Of a stretch of 58,323 bases of DNA, positions 44,805 through 54,031 are shown in pieces. Origin of the DNA: an uncultured Lachnospiraceae bacterium (GTDB taxonomy: Bacteria > Bacillota > Clostridia > Lachnospirales > Lachnospiraceae); the NCBI GenBank assembly GCA_910577165.1, contig CAJTLX010000017.1, forward strand, positions 1 through 58,323. The letters are read 5' to 3'. Within the stretch, counting starts at the first letter, position 1. Each line of letters begins with the position of its first letter. A program made the translations under genes and the position numbers. The notes beneath the pieces were generated by a model. The model was not told the origin of the DNA, ran no database searches, and was given only the letters and a program-made list of their open reading frames with translations.

Positions 44805-45908
44805 TTAACTCCCCCGCCCCGTCCGCGCGTAATAATTTCCCGCAGGCGAATAAATTAATCCCTTCGCCTCAAGGGAAAACAATATTTTCATCAGTTCCGG
44901 AAGCGGAAATTCCACCGAAAAAAGAATTTCCTCAATATGCCTCGGTTCCAAACGCAAATAAGCATACACTATTTTTTCGGTGTCTTCAAGTAGAAATTTA
45001 TTTTTTTCCAATTTCTTTAGATTTTGGCTTTCCGGATAGTGTCTCAAAAGTTCAAACAAAATATCCCCACTCCCCATGACCATGCACGCGCCCTGTCTAA
45101 TCAATTCATTGCATCCCTCACTTAACGGCTCGCCAATCCTTCCGGGAACGGCAAATACATCTCTGCCCTGATCCAGGGCACACTCCACCGTAATTAATGT
45201 CCCACTCTTTTTTCTTGCCTCCACCACCACAAGCCCATCAGCCAGACCGGAGAGAATGCGGTTGCGCATCGGAAAATGCCAGGCAGTGCTAGGCGATCCG
45301 GGTGCATACTCCGACATGATCCCACCTTTTTTAATCAGTTCTTCAAATAAGGAAAAATTTTCCATAGGATAGCAGAGATCCACCCCGCAGCCAAGTACGG
45401 CAAAACTCTTTCCAAAGTTAAGTGCCGCCCTCTGGGCATGTCCATCCACTCCCCTTGCCATACCGCTGATAATCTGAACTCCCGCGCCCGCAAGCTCCTC
45501 CGCAAGCATCTGCGCAATCCCCCTTCCGTAGGAGGAACATTCCCGCGCCCCGACAATCGCCACGGAGGGCTTTTCCTCAGAAGGTAATTCCCCCCGGTAA
45601 AACAAGAAATCGGGTGCGTCAGGGATAGTTTTTAGACGCTTTGGAAACGCAGCCTCATCCTTTGTTACAAAATATATGTGCCTCTCCTGCAATTTATGAA
45701 ATTCTTCGAAAACACCCTCCCGATAGCGCGGAGAAAACAGTGCACGCACTGCTTTCTCCGAAATTGCTGCCCGCCTAAGCGCACTCTCCTTCGCGGCAAA
45801 AACTTCTTTCGCGCTCCCGAATACCTCAAAAAGTTTTTTGCGCGCGCTGCCTCCGACTTCCTCCACCTTTGCCAGCCAGTACCAGTACTGCTTTTCTTTT
45901 TCATCCAT
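44805..45908 (-). CDS. dprA: DNA processing protein DprA
   Basis: The 367-residue protein has a Rossmann-like core with VAIVGARECSSYGRGIAQML, SGMARGVDGHAQRAAL, VLGCGVDLCYP and SEYAPGSPSTAWHFPMRNRI. In transformable bacteria DprA protects incoming single strands and loads RecA. It lies between comM and topA. Confidence 0.95.
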   Translation of the reverse strand: MDEKEKQYWYWLAKVEEVGGSARKKLFEVFGSAKEVFAAKESALRRAAISEKAVRALFSPRYREGVFEEFHKLQERHIYFVTKDEAAFPKRLKTIPDAPDFLFYRGELPSEEKPSVAIVGARECSSYGRGIAQMLAEELAGAGVQIISGMARGVDGHAQRAALNFGKSFAVLGCGVDLCYPMENFSLFEELIKKGGIMSEYAPGSPSTAWHFPMRNRILSGLADGLVVVEARKKSGTLITVECALDQGRDVFAVPGRIGEPLSEGCNELIRQGACMVMGSGDILFELLRHYPESQNLKKLEKNKFLLEDTEKIVYAYLRLEPRHIEEILFSVEFPLPELMKILFSLEAKGLIYSPAGNYYARTGRGS

Positions 45909-45928
45909 TTTTCGTTTTCCTTCCCATC

Positions 45929-47431
45929 CTACACAAAATTTCGATATCCGATCGCCTCGTACAAATGCTCTTCCCCGATCGCCTCCGCCCCATCCATATC
46001 CGCGATTGTCCGCGCTACTTTAATAATGCGGTGGTAAGCACGCGCACTTAAACTGTAACGAAAGAACGCCTCTTTTAAAATTTCCTCCCCGGCAGCGTCA
46101 AGTGCGCAAAAATGTGCAAGATCACCTGCTGAAAGTTCGGCGTTCGTCATTATCCCAAGCCCCGCATAGCGTTTCTCTTGCCTCTGTCTTGCGCGTATAA
46201 CCCGCGCGCGAATCACAGCGGAAGCTTCCTCCTTTTTGTTCTTCGTCAGTTCCTCGTAGCGCACCGGAGCTACCTGCAAAAACAGATCGATCCGATCTAA
46301 AAGTGCGCGGCTAATTTTCCCCTGATAGCGGCGAATCTGTATCTCGCTGCACCGACATTTTCTCCTGTCCGGATAAGCTCCGCAGGGACAGGGATTCATC
46401 GCCGCCACAAACATAAACGATGCCGGATAATCACAGCAATCCGCCACGCGGTTCACTGTGATCTCGCGCTCTTCTAAGGGCTGGCGCAATAATTCCACTG
46501 TCCGCCTCTCAAACTCTGGCAGCTCGTCAAGAAATAATACACCATATGTCGCAAGACTTACTTCCCCAGGTTTTGGATGCTTTCCACCGCCCGCCATCGC
46601 GCTGGCGGTGATCGAGTGATGTGGTGCCAAAAACGGGCGATTTTTCATTAGCCCACCGCCTGTCATCCGCCCAGATACACTGTAAATTTTTGACAATTGC
46701 AAGCTTTCCTCTTTTGTCAACTCCGGCATAATCGAAGGGATGCATTTGGCAAGCATAGTCTTTCCCGCTCCCGGACTTCCCATAAAAAGTAGATTATGTC
46801 CGCCACAGACCGCGATCTCGATCGCGCGCTTTGCCGCTTTCTGCCCGCAGATCTCCGCGAAATCCGGCAATTTTTCCCCCTCATTTCCCACAAAAATTTC
46901 CTCGTCTTTTTTCGGAATTTCCCCGCTTAACAGAAAGCGAAGCACCTCAGTTAAGGACTTGCATCCCACCGCGCAAATTCCTTCCACCAATGCCGCTTCC
47001 GCATGATTTTTTGTGGGAACGACAAGTACTTTTATCCCGTTCTCCCTTGCGCAGCAGGCCATCGGAAGAATCCCATTCACTGGATTTAATCCCCCGTCAA
47101 GACTTAGTTCTCCTGCAAACATTATCTGTTCCATCGATTTTTCGGGTAATTGACCGGACGCGGTCAGAATCGCAATTGCAATTGCAAGATCAAACGCTGT
47201 GCCCTCCTTGCGAACATCGGCTGGTGAGAGATTCACCGTAATTTTTTTTGGCGGAAGGGTAATCCCAGTATTGGAGATCGCCACGCGCACACGCTCCTTT
47301 GCCTCCCTTAGTTCGGACGCAAGGAAGCCAACCAGTTCAAAACCCGGAAGTCCGCCGTTTACATCCGCTTCCACTTGAACTAACAGCGCGTCAATCCCAT
47401 GGATTGCCGCCGCATATGTTTTTGAAAACAT
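45929..47431 (-). CDS. comM: YifB/ComM family AAA+ ATPase (Mg chelatase-like)
   Basis: The 500-residue protein has an N-terminal Lon-protease-like fold, a Walker A motif (LLFMGSPGAGKTMLAKCIPSI split at residue 20), Walker B in GVLFLDELPEF, and a C-terminal Mg-chelatase-type region with CPCG motifs. ComM is a branch-migration helicase of natural transformation in other species. Gene order comM-dprA-topA is a common cluster. Confidence 0.92.
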   Translation of the reverse strand: MFSKTYAAAIHGIDALLVQVEADVNGGLPGFELVGFLASELREAKERVRVAISNTGITLPPKKITVNLSPADVRKEGTAFDLAIAIAILTASGQLPEKSMEQIMFAGELSLDGGLNPVNGILPMACCARENGIKVLVVPTKNHAEAALVEGICAVGCKSLTEVLRFLLSGEIPKKDEEIFVGNEGEKLPDFAEICGQKAAKRAIEIAVCGGHNLLFMGSPGAGKTMLAKCIPSIMPELTKEESLQLSKIYSVSGRMTGGGLMKNRPFLAPHHSITASAMAGGGKHPKPGEVSLATYGVLFLDELPEFERRTVELLRQPLEEREITVNRVADCCDYPASFMFVAAMNPCPCGAYPDRRKCRCSEIQIRRYQGKISRALLDRIDLFLQVAPVRYEELTKNKKEEASAVIRARVIRARQRQEKRYAGLGIMTNAELSAGDLAHFCALDAAGEEILKEAFFRYSLSARAYHRIIKVARTIADMDGAEAIGEEHLYEAIGYRNFV

Positions 47432-47469
47432 TCTGACTCCTTCCTCTCTCCAGAAGAATTGTCAGACAT

Positions 47470-47498
47470 AGTATATCCGATTTTTTTCCTGTGTACAA
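47470..47498 (-). promoter_or_regulatory. Promoter of comM-dprA-topA
   Basis: The -35 box TTGTAC (47498-47493), 17-bp spacer and -10 box TATACT (47475-47470) lie about 40 bp before comM. It fits sigma-A. Confidence 0.6.
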
Positions 47499-47534
47499 GT
47501 AAAAAGCATCTGTTTCTTTTTGGACAGTCTGCAC

Positions 47535-47562
47535 AAAAAAGCGGTCTGCCGCAGCAGACCGC
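47535..47562 (-). terminator. Terminator of nrdR
   Basis: A perfect 9-bp GC-rich stem (GCGGTCTGC/GCAGACCGC, 47562-47541) with a 4-nt loop is followed on the minus strand by six T (47540-47535). It is a textbook intrinsic terminator about 45 bp after the nrdR stop. Confidence 0.9.
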
Positions 47563-47606
47563 AAAATTATACTTCATCAGAAAAGGGATTAAATCTTTTT
47601 CCTGAT

Positions 47607-48056
47607 TTATTCAAGAATCTTTTTTAACTCGTCCATAAAGGTATTTACATCCTTAAATTCCCGGTAGACCGAGGCAAAGCGCACATAAGCGACCTGGTCT
47701 AAGACTTTTAAACGCTCCATCAAAAGTTCCCCGATCTGGTAACTTGAGATCTCCTTTTCCTCCATACTAAAAATAATATTTTCCACCTCGTCCACCAACG
47801 CCGTAATCTGATCGTAAGAAACAGGTCTTTTATGGCAGGAACGCACAATGCCAGTCTCTAGTTTTTCACGGCGGTAAGGCTCTCTGTTATTATCTTTTTT
47901 AATCACCATAAACGGGAGCATCTCGATTTTTTCATAGGTAGTAAAACGTTTCTGGCAGGTATCACACTGCCTTCTGCGCCGAATAGAATTTGAATCATCC
48001 GCCGGTCTTGAATCCACCACTCTTGTATTTTCTTTTCCGCAAAATGGACATTTCAT
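47607..48056 (-). CDS. nrdR: Transcriptional repressor NrdR
   Basis: The 149-residue protein has the zinc ribbon (MKCPFCGKENTRVVDSR, CDTCQKRFTTYE) and the ATP-cone domain (VIKKDNNREPYRREKLETG). It senses ATP/dATP and represses ribonucleotide reductase genes, none of which lie in this window. A GGAGGGA site precedes the ATG. Confidence 0.96.
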   Translation of the reverse strand: MKCPFCGKENTRVVDSRPADDSNSIRRRRQCDTCQKRFTTYEKIEMLPFMVIKKDNNREPYRREKLETGIVRSCHKRPVSYDQITALVDEVENIIFSMEEKEISSYQIGELLMERLKVLDQVAYVRFASVYREFKDVNTFMDELKKILE

Positions 48057-48106
48057 TAGATCCCTCCTTTTTCTCGAAATTCTCTTTACCCTTAATTTTC
48101 AGGCTC

Positions 48107-48136
48107 ATTATAATATACAGTGCCCTGAATGGTCAA
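48107..48136 (-). promoter_or_regulatory. Promoter of nrdR
   Basis: The -35 box TTGACC (48136-48131), 18-bp spacer and -10 box TATAAT (48112-48107) stand about 50 bp before nrdR. Confidence 0.65.
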
Positions 48137-48243
48137 GAAAAAATTTCTGTCTGTGCGATTGTGGGAGGAAAGTTTTTGTCATTTTGGTTCTAAAAAAATC
48201 CATCGCGCGATACAATATAAAAAGTCCCAAAAAAGGAGCGGTC

Positions 48244-48507
48244 ATGCGACTCTCGGAACTCCGTGAAAAAGAAGTAATCAACTGCCGCGACTGCGAGCGG
48301 CTCGGCTACCCGAATGATCTTGCCTTCGATGCGCGAAATGGGTGCTTAGAGGCTCTGATTGTGCCAGGACCATGCAAATTATTTGGCCTTTTAGGACATG
48401 AGCAGGAATACATTATCCCGTGGAAGTGTATCCGTCAGATAGGCACGGATATTATCTTAGTCGATATTCGGGCGGAGGACTGTCTAAGAAAGCCCCCGGA
48501 AGAATAG
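48244..48507 (+). CDS. YlmC/YmxH family PRC-barrel sporulation protein
   Basis: The 87-residue protein starts MRLSELREKEVINCRDCERLGY at ATG 48244 (two pieces of the same stretch), behind an AAAGGAG site; a frame 60 nt longer exists. It is a small PRC-barrel protein of the YlmC/YmxH family, linked to sporulation in Firmicutes. Its function is not known precisely. It is the only real plus-strand gene in the window, divergent from nrdR, and ends 2 bp before the end of the converging xylanase gene. Confidence 0.85.
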   Translation: MRLSELREKEVINCRDCERLGYPNDLAFDARNGCLEALIVPGPCKLFGLLGHEQEYIIPWKCIRQIGTDIILVDIRAEDCLRKPPEE

Positions 48508-48509
48508 AT

Positions 48510-49874
48510 TTACTTTCCCTCCGCCGCATCAATCACCCACATTATCGCCTGTTTTGGCTGCAAATCGCCGTCAAAAAACCTTGAGTATTCCTTGTTGTCC
48601 GGATAGAGCATATACTCATCCATGAGCCCGAATACGGTTACACTTGTAATATTCGCCGGACCGCCATTATCCGAATCTAACTCCATCAAAAGCTGAAACA
48701 TTTCCTTGTAGCGCATCGCCTGAATCAAGAGTGCGCGCTCATCCGGCTCATCGATATTGATGGTGAGTTCCGTGATCTGGATCTCAAGCCCAAGCTCTGA
48801 AAAATTCTCGATCGCAGCTTGTACGCTTCCGGTTCTTCCCTTGATATCCGGATTTTTCCGGTCGTAGTAGGACTGCATCCCCACACCGTCCACCAAGCCT
48901 TTAGCGGAAAGATCGGCGAGCAGTGCGCAGATCTTTTCGTTTTTCACCGGCTGGAAAGTATTATAGTCATTGTAGAAGAGTTTTACCCCCTCCGGCGCGT
49001 ATTTTCGCGCGTAGGTAAAGGCTTTCTCCACATAGTCCGCGCCGATCACGGTATACCACAAATTTTCTTCATCCCCGTTATAGGTGCGGATGCAGTACCC
49101 CGTCTCCTCCTCATGCATTCCCCCGCCCGGCTCAACGGCCTCGTTTACCACGTCCCAGCAATATACCACGCCCGGATAATTTTCCTCCGCAAAGCCAATC
49201 ACCTGTGCGATATAGCTCTCCATACGGCCAAGCATGGTATCCCTGTCCACAAGCGGGGCATCGTCCTCATACCCCTCTCGAAAAAACCAGCCAGGCACCT
49301 GCGTATGCCAGACTAGGGTATGCCCCCTCATTCCGATCCCGTTCTCCTTGCAAAAATCCAGTGCATCAATACAGGCATCAAATTTTACCGCGGGCGTTTC
49401 CACCCCATCCTTTATATTTTGAATGCTTCCCTTCTGATCAAGCAGATAGGACGGCTTCATTAAATTCGTCAGTGTCGTACTGTTAAAATGGTATTTTACG
49501 ACTTCTGACATCGCCTCAGAGGTTATCATCATCACCTCCGGTGCGTAGCCAGTTAATCCGACTCCCATCTTAAAATACGGCGCGTAAAGATCCTTTAGCG
49601 AGGCGATCGAGGTGGCAGATCCGATATCCTTTCCCTCGACGATCCATTCCGGAACCGATGTTGGAGCTACGGTAGTGGGAATATTTTCTTCTTTCTCCAC
49701 GCTCTGTGTCGGCTCTTTTTCACCGGAAACTTCCCCGTCCTGTCCCCCGCCCAAATCCTCTTTATTTTGTTCCTGTCCCGGCATTTTCGTTGGCACTGGT
49801 TCCCCCTCTTTTCGTTCCTTGCATGCGGACAAAAAAAGCATCCCCACCAGCCCGATATACCACCATTTCTTCAT
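48510..49874 (-). CDS. GH10 endo-1,4-beta-xylanase lipoprotein
   Basis: The 454-residue protein has a lipoprotein signal peptide with the lipobox LSAC (Cys18) and an acidic, Thr/Pro-rich linker (about 20-75). The GH10 barrel follows: GHTLVWHTQVPGWF, acid/base Glu245 in WDVVNEAV, nucleophile Glu369 in IQITELTINID. It should cleave the xylan backbone outside the cell while anchored to the membrane. It forms a two-gene unit with the upstream DUF4867-like gene (14-bp gap) and has no carbohydrate-binding module. Confidence 0.95.
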   Translation of the reverse strand: MKKWWYIGLVGMLFLSACKERKEGEPVPTKMPGQEQNKEDLGGGQDGEVSGEKEPTQSVEKEENIPTTVAPTSVPEWIVEGKDIGSATSIASLKDLYAPYFKMGVGLTGYAPEVMMITSEAMSEVVKYHFNSTTLTNLMKPSYLLDQKGSIQNIKDGVETPAVKFDACIDALDFCKENGIGMRGHTLVWHTQVPGWFFREGYEDDAPLVDRDTMLGRMESYIAQVIGFAEENYPGVVYCWDVVNEAVEPGGGMHEEETGYCIRTYNGDEENLWYTVIGADYVEKAFTYARKYAPEGVKLFYNDYNTFQPVKNEKICALLADLSAKGLVDGVGMQSYYDRKNPDIKGRTGSVQAAIENFSELGLEIQITELTINIDEPDERALLIQAMRYKEMFQLLMELDSDNGGPANITSVTVFGLMDEYMLYPDNKEYSRFFDGDLQPKQAIMWVIDAAEGK

Positions 49875-49888
49875 CGATATTGCCTCTT

Positions 49889-50530
49889 TTAAATCAGATC
49901 AGCAATATCAGGATTCTCCCCAGTAATTCCAATTACCGCGCCCTGTTTTGCCTCGTCAGTATCCGGATGTGCGATCAGCCATTTATTTAATGCAAACAGC
50001 CGTTTATCCTCCTCGTTCTTGCAGACAATTTCCGGCTTGTCCCCGTTTGTCCCTCTTGGCAGCACAATCGCCACGCGGAACGGCTCATCCTTCTTTCCGC
50101 TGCAAGGTGCATAGTGCATGGTGGTTGCGTACAGTTCCACCGCCGTTCCCTTCTCCATCAAAAATGCTTCAACTTTTGATGAGTCAATTGGTCCTTCTGC
50201 TGCATCCTGCTGCCTTGCCACCAATAAGACCGCGTCATTTGCGGCAATATTTATCTCGCTGTCCTTATGATATTCCAGACAATTTAATTTTGTGTTTGTG
50301 CCGTTGCAGTAACCAATCTGAATTGGCAGACCGCCATAACAGTTATTCTTCAATTCCTCCGCCACGCCAAGTGCCTCCAGATTCGCGTCCGAGGCAACAT
50401 AGATCACATGATCCGGTGCCGGTGTTGTCCTTGTCAGCACATCTAAAAATTCTGTAAAATCAAACCCCTCTACCACGCGCCCATATGTTCGAAACGACGC
50501 ATCCTTTACATTCTGAATTTTCAGTCCCAT
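49889..50530 (-). CDS. DUF4867 family protein
   Basis: The 213-residue soluble protein contains PIQIGYCNGTNTKLNCLEYHKD and a following acidic strand (EINIAANDAVLLVA), which I associate with the DUF4867 family, probably a cupin-like fold. The substrate is unknown. Because it is the first gene in a unit with an extracellular xylanase, a role in carbohydrate metabolism is plausible. An AGAGGT site precedes the ATG. Confidence 0.7.
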   Translation of the reverse strand: MGLKIQNVKDASFRTYGRVVEGFDFTEFLDVLTRTTPAPDHVIYVASDANLEALGVAEELKNNCYGGLPIQIGYCNGTNTKLNCLEYHKDSEINIAANDAVLLVARQQDAAEGPIDSSKVEAFLMEKGTAVELYATTMHYAPCSGKKDEPFRVAIVLPRGTNGDKPEIVCKNEEDKRLFALNKWLIAHPDTDEAKQGAVIGITGENPDIADLI

Positions 50531-50545
50531 AAATACCTCTTTTCT

Positions 50546-50557
50546 GCGGAATTCCGC
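50546..50557. promoter_or_regulatory. 12-bp perfect palindrome in the DUF4867 leader
   Basis: GCGGAATTCCGC lies between the predicted transcription start and the ribosome binding site. It could be an operator for a sugar-responsive repressor. A chance palindrome cannot be ruled out. Confidence 0.35.
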
Positions 50558-50577
50558 CCAATTTTTATCTCTTCTCT

Positions 50578-50606
50578 ATCATACAGAAAACCGCACGATT
50601 TTTCAA
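50578..50606 (-). promoter_or_regulatory. Promoter of DUF4867-xylanase, inside the fhs terminator
   Basis: The -35 box TTGAAA (50606-50601) lies in the loop of the fhs terminator; after 17 bp the -10 box TATGAT (50583-50578) follows. The spacer overlaps the 3' arm of the terminator stem. Confidence 0.6.
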
Positions 50607-50623
50607 CTCAGATCGTGCGGTTT
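50588..50623 (-). terminator. Terminator of fhs
   Basis: A 12-bp stem (AAACCGCACGAT/ATCGTGCGGTTT) with a 12-nt loop lies 30 bp after the fhs stop. On the minus strand TTTTCTGT follows; on the plus strand TTTTTTGTG follows, so it may work in both directions. Confidence 0.85.
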
Positions 50624-50652
50624 TTTGTGCAAAATAAGCGATTTTTGCCGCC

Positions 50653-52323
50653 CTAAAACAGCCCGGTAATCTTTCCGCTCCCGTCCACATCAATGCGCCA
50701 GGCAGCAGGTGATTTTGAAAGCCCCGGCATGGTCATGATCGTGCCCGTAAGTGCCACCACAAAGCCTGCACCCGCCGACACATAGACCTCGCGCACATGA
50801 ACGGTAAATCCCGTTGGTCTCCCAAGCTTTGTCGGATCATCTGAGAGCGAATACTGATTCTTTGCGATGCAGACCGGGAAATTTCCAAATCCCATCTGCT
50901 CAATTTTTTTCAATTGTTTTTCTGCCGCTGGCTCAAAATCTACATCGTCAGCCCCGTAGATCTCCTTTGCCACCGTCCGTATCTTCATTGCAAGCGACAT
51001 TTCATCCGGATAGATTGGTGCGAAATTGGAAATTTTTTCCTCGACCGTCCTTATCACTTTCTCCGCAAGCGGGATTCCTCCCATACCGCCCTCCTCCCAG
51101 ACTTTAGAGAGCGCGAATTCACAGCTGTTTTTCTTGCAGAATTCCTCCACATACCTTAACTCCGCCTCCGTATCACTTACAAATTGATTCAGCGTCACAA
51201 TGCAGGGAACGTTAAATTTTTTAATATTTTCGATATGCTTTTCCAGATTGACAATCCCTTTTGCAAGCGCGGAAAGGTTTTCCTTAGAAAGCTCCTCCTT
51301 CGCCACGCCCCCATTATATTTTAGTGCGCGCACAGTCGCCACAAGCACAACGGCATCCGGCTTTAATTTCGCCATACGACACTTGATATCAAAAAATTTC
51401 TCTGCACCTAAATCCGCGCCAAAACCCGCCTCCGTAATTACATAGTCCGCAAGCTTTAACGCCGTCTTTGTCGCGCGCACCGAATTACAACCGTGCGCAA
51501 TATTCGCAAATGGTCCCCCGTGTACGATCGCAGGAGTATTCTCAAGCGTCTGCACCAAATTCGGGCGGATCGCATCTTTAAGCAGTGCCGCCATCGCCCC
51601 CACCGCCTTTAAATCCCCCGCTGTCACCGGGTCGCCGTCATAAGTGTAAGCGACAATAATCTTTGCCAGACGCTTCTTTAAATCCGCCATATCCTCCGCC
51701 AGACATAAAATTGCCATAACCTCCGATGCGACAGTGATAACAAAATGATCCTCTCTGACTACGCCGTCCATTTTATTTCCCAGCCCGATCACAATATTTC
51801 GCAGTGCGCGGTCGTTCATATCCTCACATCGCTTCCAGACTACTTGCTTTGGGTCAATACAAAGTGCGTTGCCCTGCTGCAAATGATTGTCAAGCAGTGC
51901 TGCAAGCAAATTGTTCGCGGAGGTGATCGCGTGAAAATCCCCCGTAAAATGAAGATTTAAATCCTCCATCGGCACCACTTGCGCCATCCCTCCCCCAGCC
52001 GCACCTCCCTTAATGCCAAAGCAAGGTCCCAGGGAAGGCTCTCTTAATGCGATCACTGCCTTTTTTCCTAGCTTGGCAAAGGCCTGCCCAAGCCCGACTG
52101 TCGTAGTAGTCTTGCCCTCGCCCGCGGGAGTCGGATTGATTGCTGTCACCAACACAAGCTTTCCGTCCGGATTTTTCGCAATCTTTTCATCAAGCGAATC
52201 TGCAAATTTCGCTTTGTATTTTCCATAAAATTCCAAATCCTCTTCAAGGATAGAAAGCTCTGCCGCCACCTCCCCGATCGGCAGCATCTTCGCCCCCTGT
52301 GCAATTTCGATATCCGTTTTCAT
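50653..52323 (-). CDS. fhs: Formate-tetrahydrofolate ligase
   Basis: The 556-residue protein ligates formate to tetrahydrofolate using ATP, giving 10-formyl-THF for purine synthesis and one-carbon metabolism. It has the phosphate-binding loop TPAGEGKTTTTVGLGQAF, LREPSLGPCFGIKGGAAGGG and FTGDFHAITSANNLLAALLDN (split). Length is normal. It is expressed from its own promoter and ends at a strong terminator. Confidence 0.97.
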   Translation of the reverse strand: MKTDIEIAQGAKMLPIGEVAAELSILEEDLEFYGKYKAKFADSLDEKIAKNPDGKLVLVTAINPTPAGEGKTTTTVGLGQAFAKLGKKAVIALREPSLGPCFGIKGGAAGGGMAQVVPMEDLNLHFTGDFHAITSANNLLAALLDNHLQQGNALCIDPKQVVWKRCEDMNDRALRNIVIGLGNKMDGVVREDHFVITVASEVMAILCLAEDMADLKKRLAKIIVAYTYDGDPVTAGDLKAVGAMAALLKDAIRPNLVQTLENTPAIVHGGPFANIAHGCNSVRATKTALKLADYVITEAGFGADLGAEKFFDIKCRMAKLKPDAVVLVATVRALKYNGGVAKEELSKENLSALAKGIVNLEKHIENIKKFNVPCIVTLNQFVSDTEAELRYVEEFCKKNSCEFALSKVWEEGGMGGIPLAEKVIRTVEEKISNFAPIYPDEMSLAMKIRTVAKEIYGADDVDFEPAAEKQLKKIEQMGFGNFPVCIAKNQYSLSDDPTKLGRPTGFTVHVREVYVSAGAGFVVALTGTIMTMPGLSKSPAAWRIDVDGSGKITGLF

Positions 52324-52355
52324 TGCGGTATTCCTCCTGAATCTTTGATACCCCG

Positions 52356-52364
52356 ATTATAGCA
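52356..52364 (-). promoter_or_regulatory. Extended -10 promoter of fhs
   Basis: TGCTATAAT (52364-52356) is an extended -10 element; no good -35 box is visible in the T-rich sequence upstream. It lies about 33 bp before the fhs start. Confidence 0.55.
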
Positions 52365-52394
52365 GAAAAAAGAAACAAAAGAAAGCCCTAGATT

Positions 52395-53135
52395 TCAACT
52401 GCTTACACTCATCTCTTTTTTTAGCCGTTTCATAATTTTTTTCTCCAGCCTTGATATGTAGGACTGCGAGATCCCAAGCAGATCCGCAACCTCCTTCTGT
52501 GTGCGCTCCCTTCCGTCGTTTGTCCCGATCCCAAAGCGGAGTTGCACAATAATTTTCTCCCGATCCTCCAGCTTTTCAAGTGCTTTGTAAAGTTGCTTTT
52601 TATCTGCCTCCGCCTCAATGCTGCGATAAATCCCATCCTCCTCCGTACCCAAAATATCGGAGAGTAATAGTTCATTTCCGTCCCAATCCACATTTAACGG
52701 CTCATCGATCGAAACTTCCTGCTTAATCTTGTTATTGCGACGCAGATACATTAAAATCTCATTCTCAATACAGCGCGACGCATAGGTTGCAAATTTGATC
52801 TTCTTCTCCGGATTAAAGGTGTTAATTGCCTTCATCAGTCCGATCGTCCCGATCGAGATCAGATCTTCCACCCCAACCCCCGTATTATCAAATTTTTTTG
52901 CAATATAGACGACAAGGCGCAGATTATGCTTTGCCAAAATCGCGCGCGCAGTCGCATCCTCCGATGTTCCCAAAAGCAAAAGCACATCCGATTCCTGACT
53001 TGTGGTAAGCGGCGCGGGCAGAATCTCTGCTCCGCCGATATAGTGGATCTCCCCCCGTTTTCTAAACAGCATACTAAACAGATTCGGTCTTAGACGAACC
53101 TGAAATTTGTTTGCCCAAACAATCTTAAACAGCAT
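52395..53135 (-). CDS. sigE: Sporulation sigma factor SigE (pro-sigma-E)
   Basis: The 246-residue protein has a pro-sequence of about 35 residues ending near the family hallmark EIHYIGGAE, then region 2 (GVEDLISIGTIGLMKAINTF, KFATYASRCIENEILMYLRR) and region 4 (QKEVADLLGISQSYISRLEKK). It directs early mother-cell transcription after cleavage by SpoIIGA, encoded just upstream. It marks the organism as a potential spore former. Confidence 0.96.
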   Translation of the reverse strand: MLFKIVWANKFQVRLRPNLFSMLFRKRGEIHYIGGAEILPAPLTTSQESDVLLLLGTSEDATARAILAKHNLRLVVYIAKKFDNTGVGVEDLISIGTIGLMKAINTFNPEKKIKFATYASRCIENEILMYLRRNNKIKQEVSIDEPLNVDWDGNELLLSDILGTEEDGIYRSIEAEADKKQLYKALEKLEDREKIIVQLRFGIGTNDGRERTQKEVADLLGISQSYISRLEKKIMKRLKKEMSVSS

Positions 53136-53196
53136 AATCCCCTTTCCTTTCTTATCAAATTTTTCTCTTACAAAATTTCTGCGAAAATATTTTTCC

Positions 53197-54009
53197 TTAC
53201 AGAAAAAAGTCCGGATGTAAAATTACCTGATAAAGATTTCCTCCCCCGGAATCCGAATATGCGGCAGGAATTTTCTCCAGACAAATTTCCTCCTGATCCG
53301 TCTCAATAACAAGTTCATTCAACTCCACGCCCAACAGCATTCCCTCCGGGGTTCCCACCGCGCGGTATGGGATAAATCGCGTCTTCTCCGGTCTTTCATC
53401 ACAAAATTTTTCAAGCGGCATCTTAAACTTTGCAGAGACAAGTAAAAGAACTGGCTTTTTCCCGAACGGCTCATAAAGTCCGTTTCCTGTGTCTAATAAC
53501 CCCTTACAGCAAAAGCTGTCTTCCCCAATACAAAACCGCACAGAATAGATCGGAGTTTTGGCACTCTCCCGACGAATTTTTGACAATAGACACAGAGCAA
53601 ATGCTGCGATCACGGTAAGAATGCCGAGAACAACCGCCGTTGGGATAAGTTCTTTTCCCGCGGATATTCCTGTGATAAAAGAACTTAACACATAGAGCAT
53701 TCCGCCCATCACAAAGGCACAGACAAACAGTGTTAGCATATTTCTTTTTATCTTCTTTTTTCCAAAGGCGATCGCGCATAAAATCGCACCGCCAAGTACA
53801 AAATGAATTGGAAGAAATATCCCCCGAACTCCGACTATCGTAGCAAATACCGCAAATAAACTTCCTATCGCTGCCGAAAGGATCATTCTTTGCCGCTTTG
53901 CATTAAGCCGCCCCAAATACCTTACAAGAAAAAGCAGCAGGTAATCAAAAAAAAAGTTGACCAAAAAAGCAATGTCCGGATAATAAAATTCCGGCACCGT
54001 CCCCCTCAC
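53197..54009 (-). CDS. spoIIGA: Sigma-E processing peptidase SpoIIGA
   Basis: The 270-residue protein starts with GTG at 54009 behind an AAGGAG site. The N-terminal half has five or so transmembrane helices, beginning FYYPDIAFLVNFFFDYLLLF. The C-terminal half is an aspartic-protease-like domain with catalytic Asp173 in GLLDTGNGLYEPF. It cleaves pro-sigma-E at the forespore septum. It forms an operon with sigE, separated by 61 bp. Confidence 0.94.
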   Translation of the reverse strand: MRGTVPEFYYPDIAFLVNFFFDYLLLFLVRYLGRLNAKRQRMILSAAIGSLFAVFATIVGVRGIFLPIHFVLGGAILCAIAFGKKKIKRNMLTLFVCAFVMGGMLYVLSSFITGISAGKELIPTAVVLGILTVIAAFALCLLSKIRRESAKTPIYSVRFCIGEDSFCCKGLLDTGNGLYEPFGKKPVLLLVSAKFKMPLEKFCDERPEKTRFIPYRAVGTPEGMLLGVELNELVIETDQEEICLEKIPAAYSDSGGGNLYQVILHPDFFL

Positions 54010-54031
54010 CTTCTCTCCTTAATTTTTTACC

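Noticed and set aside
48188..48216. Promoter of the plus-strand ylmC gene (TTCTAA, 17 bp, TACAAT)
   Set aside because: The -10 box is good but the -35 box matches at only three positions; a sporulation sigma factor may be used, and no such motif was clear.
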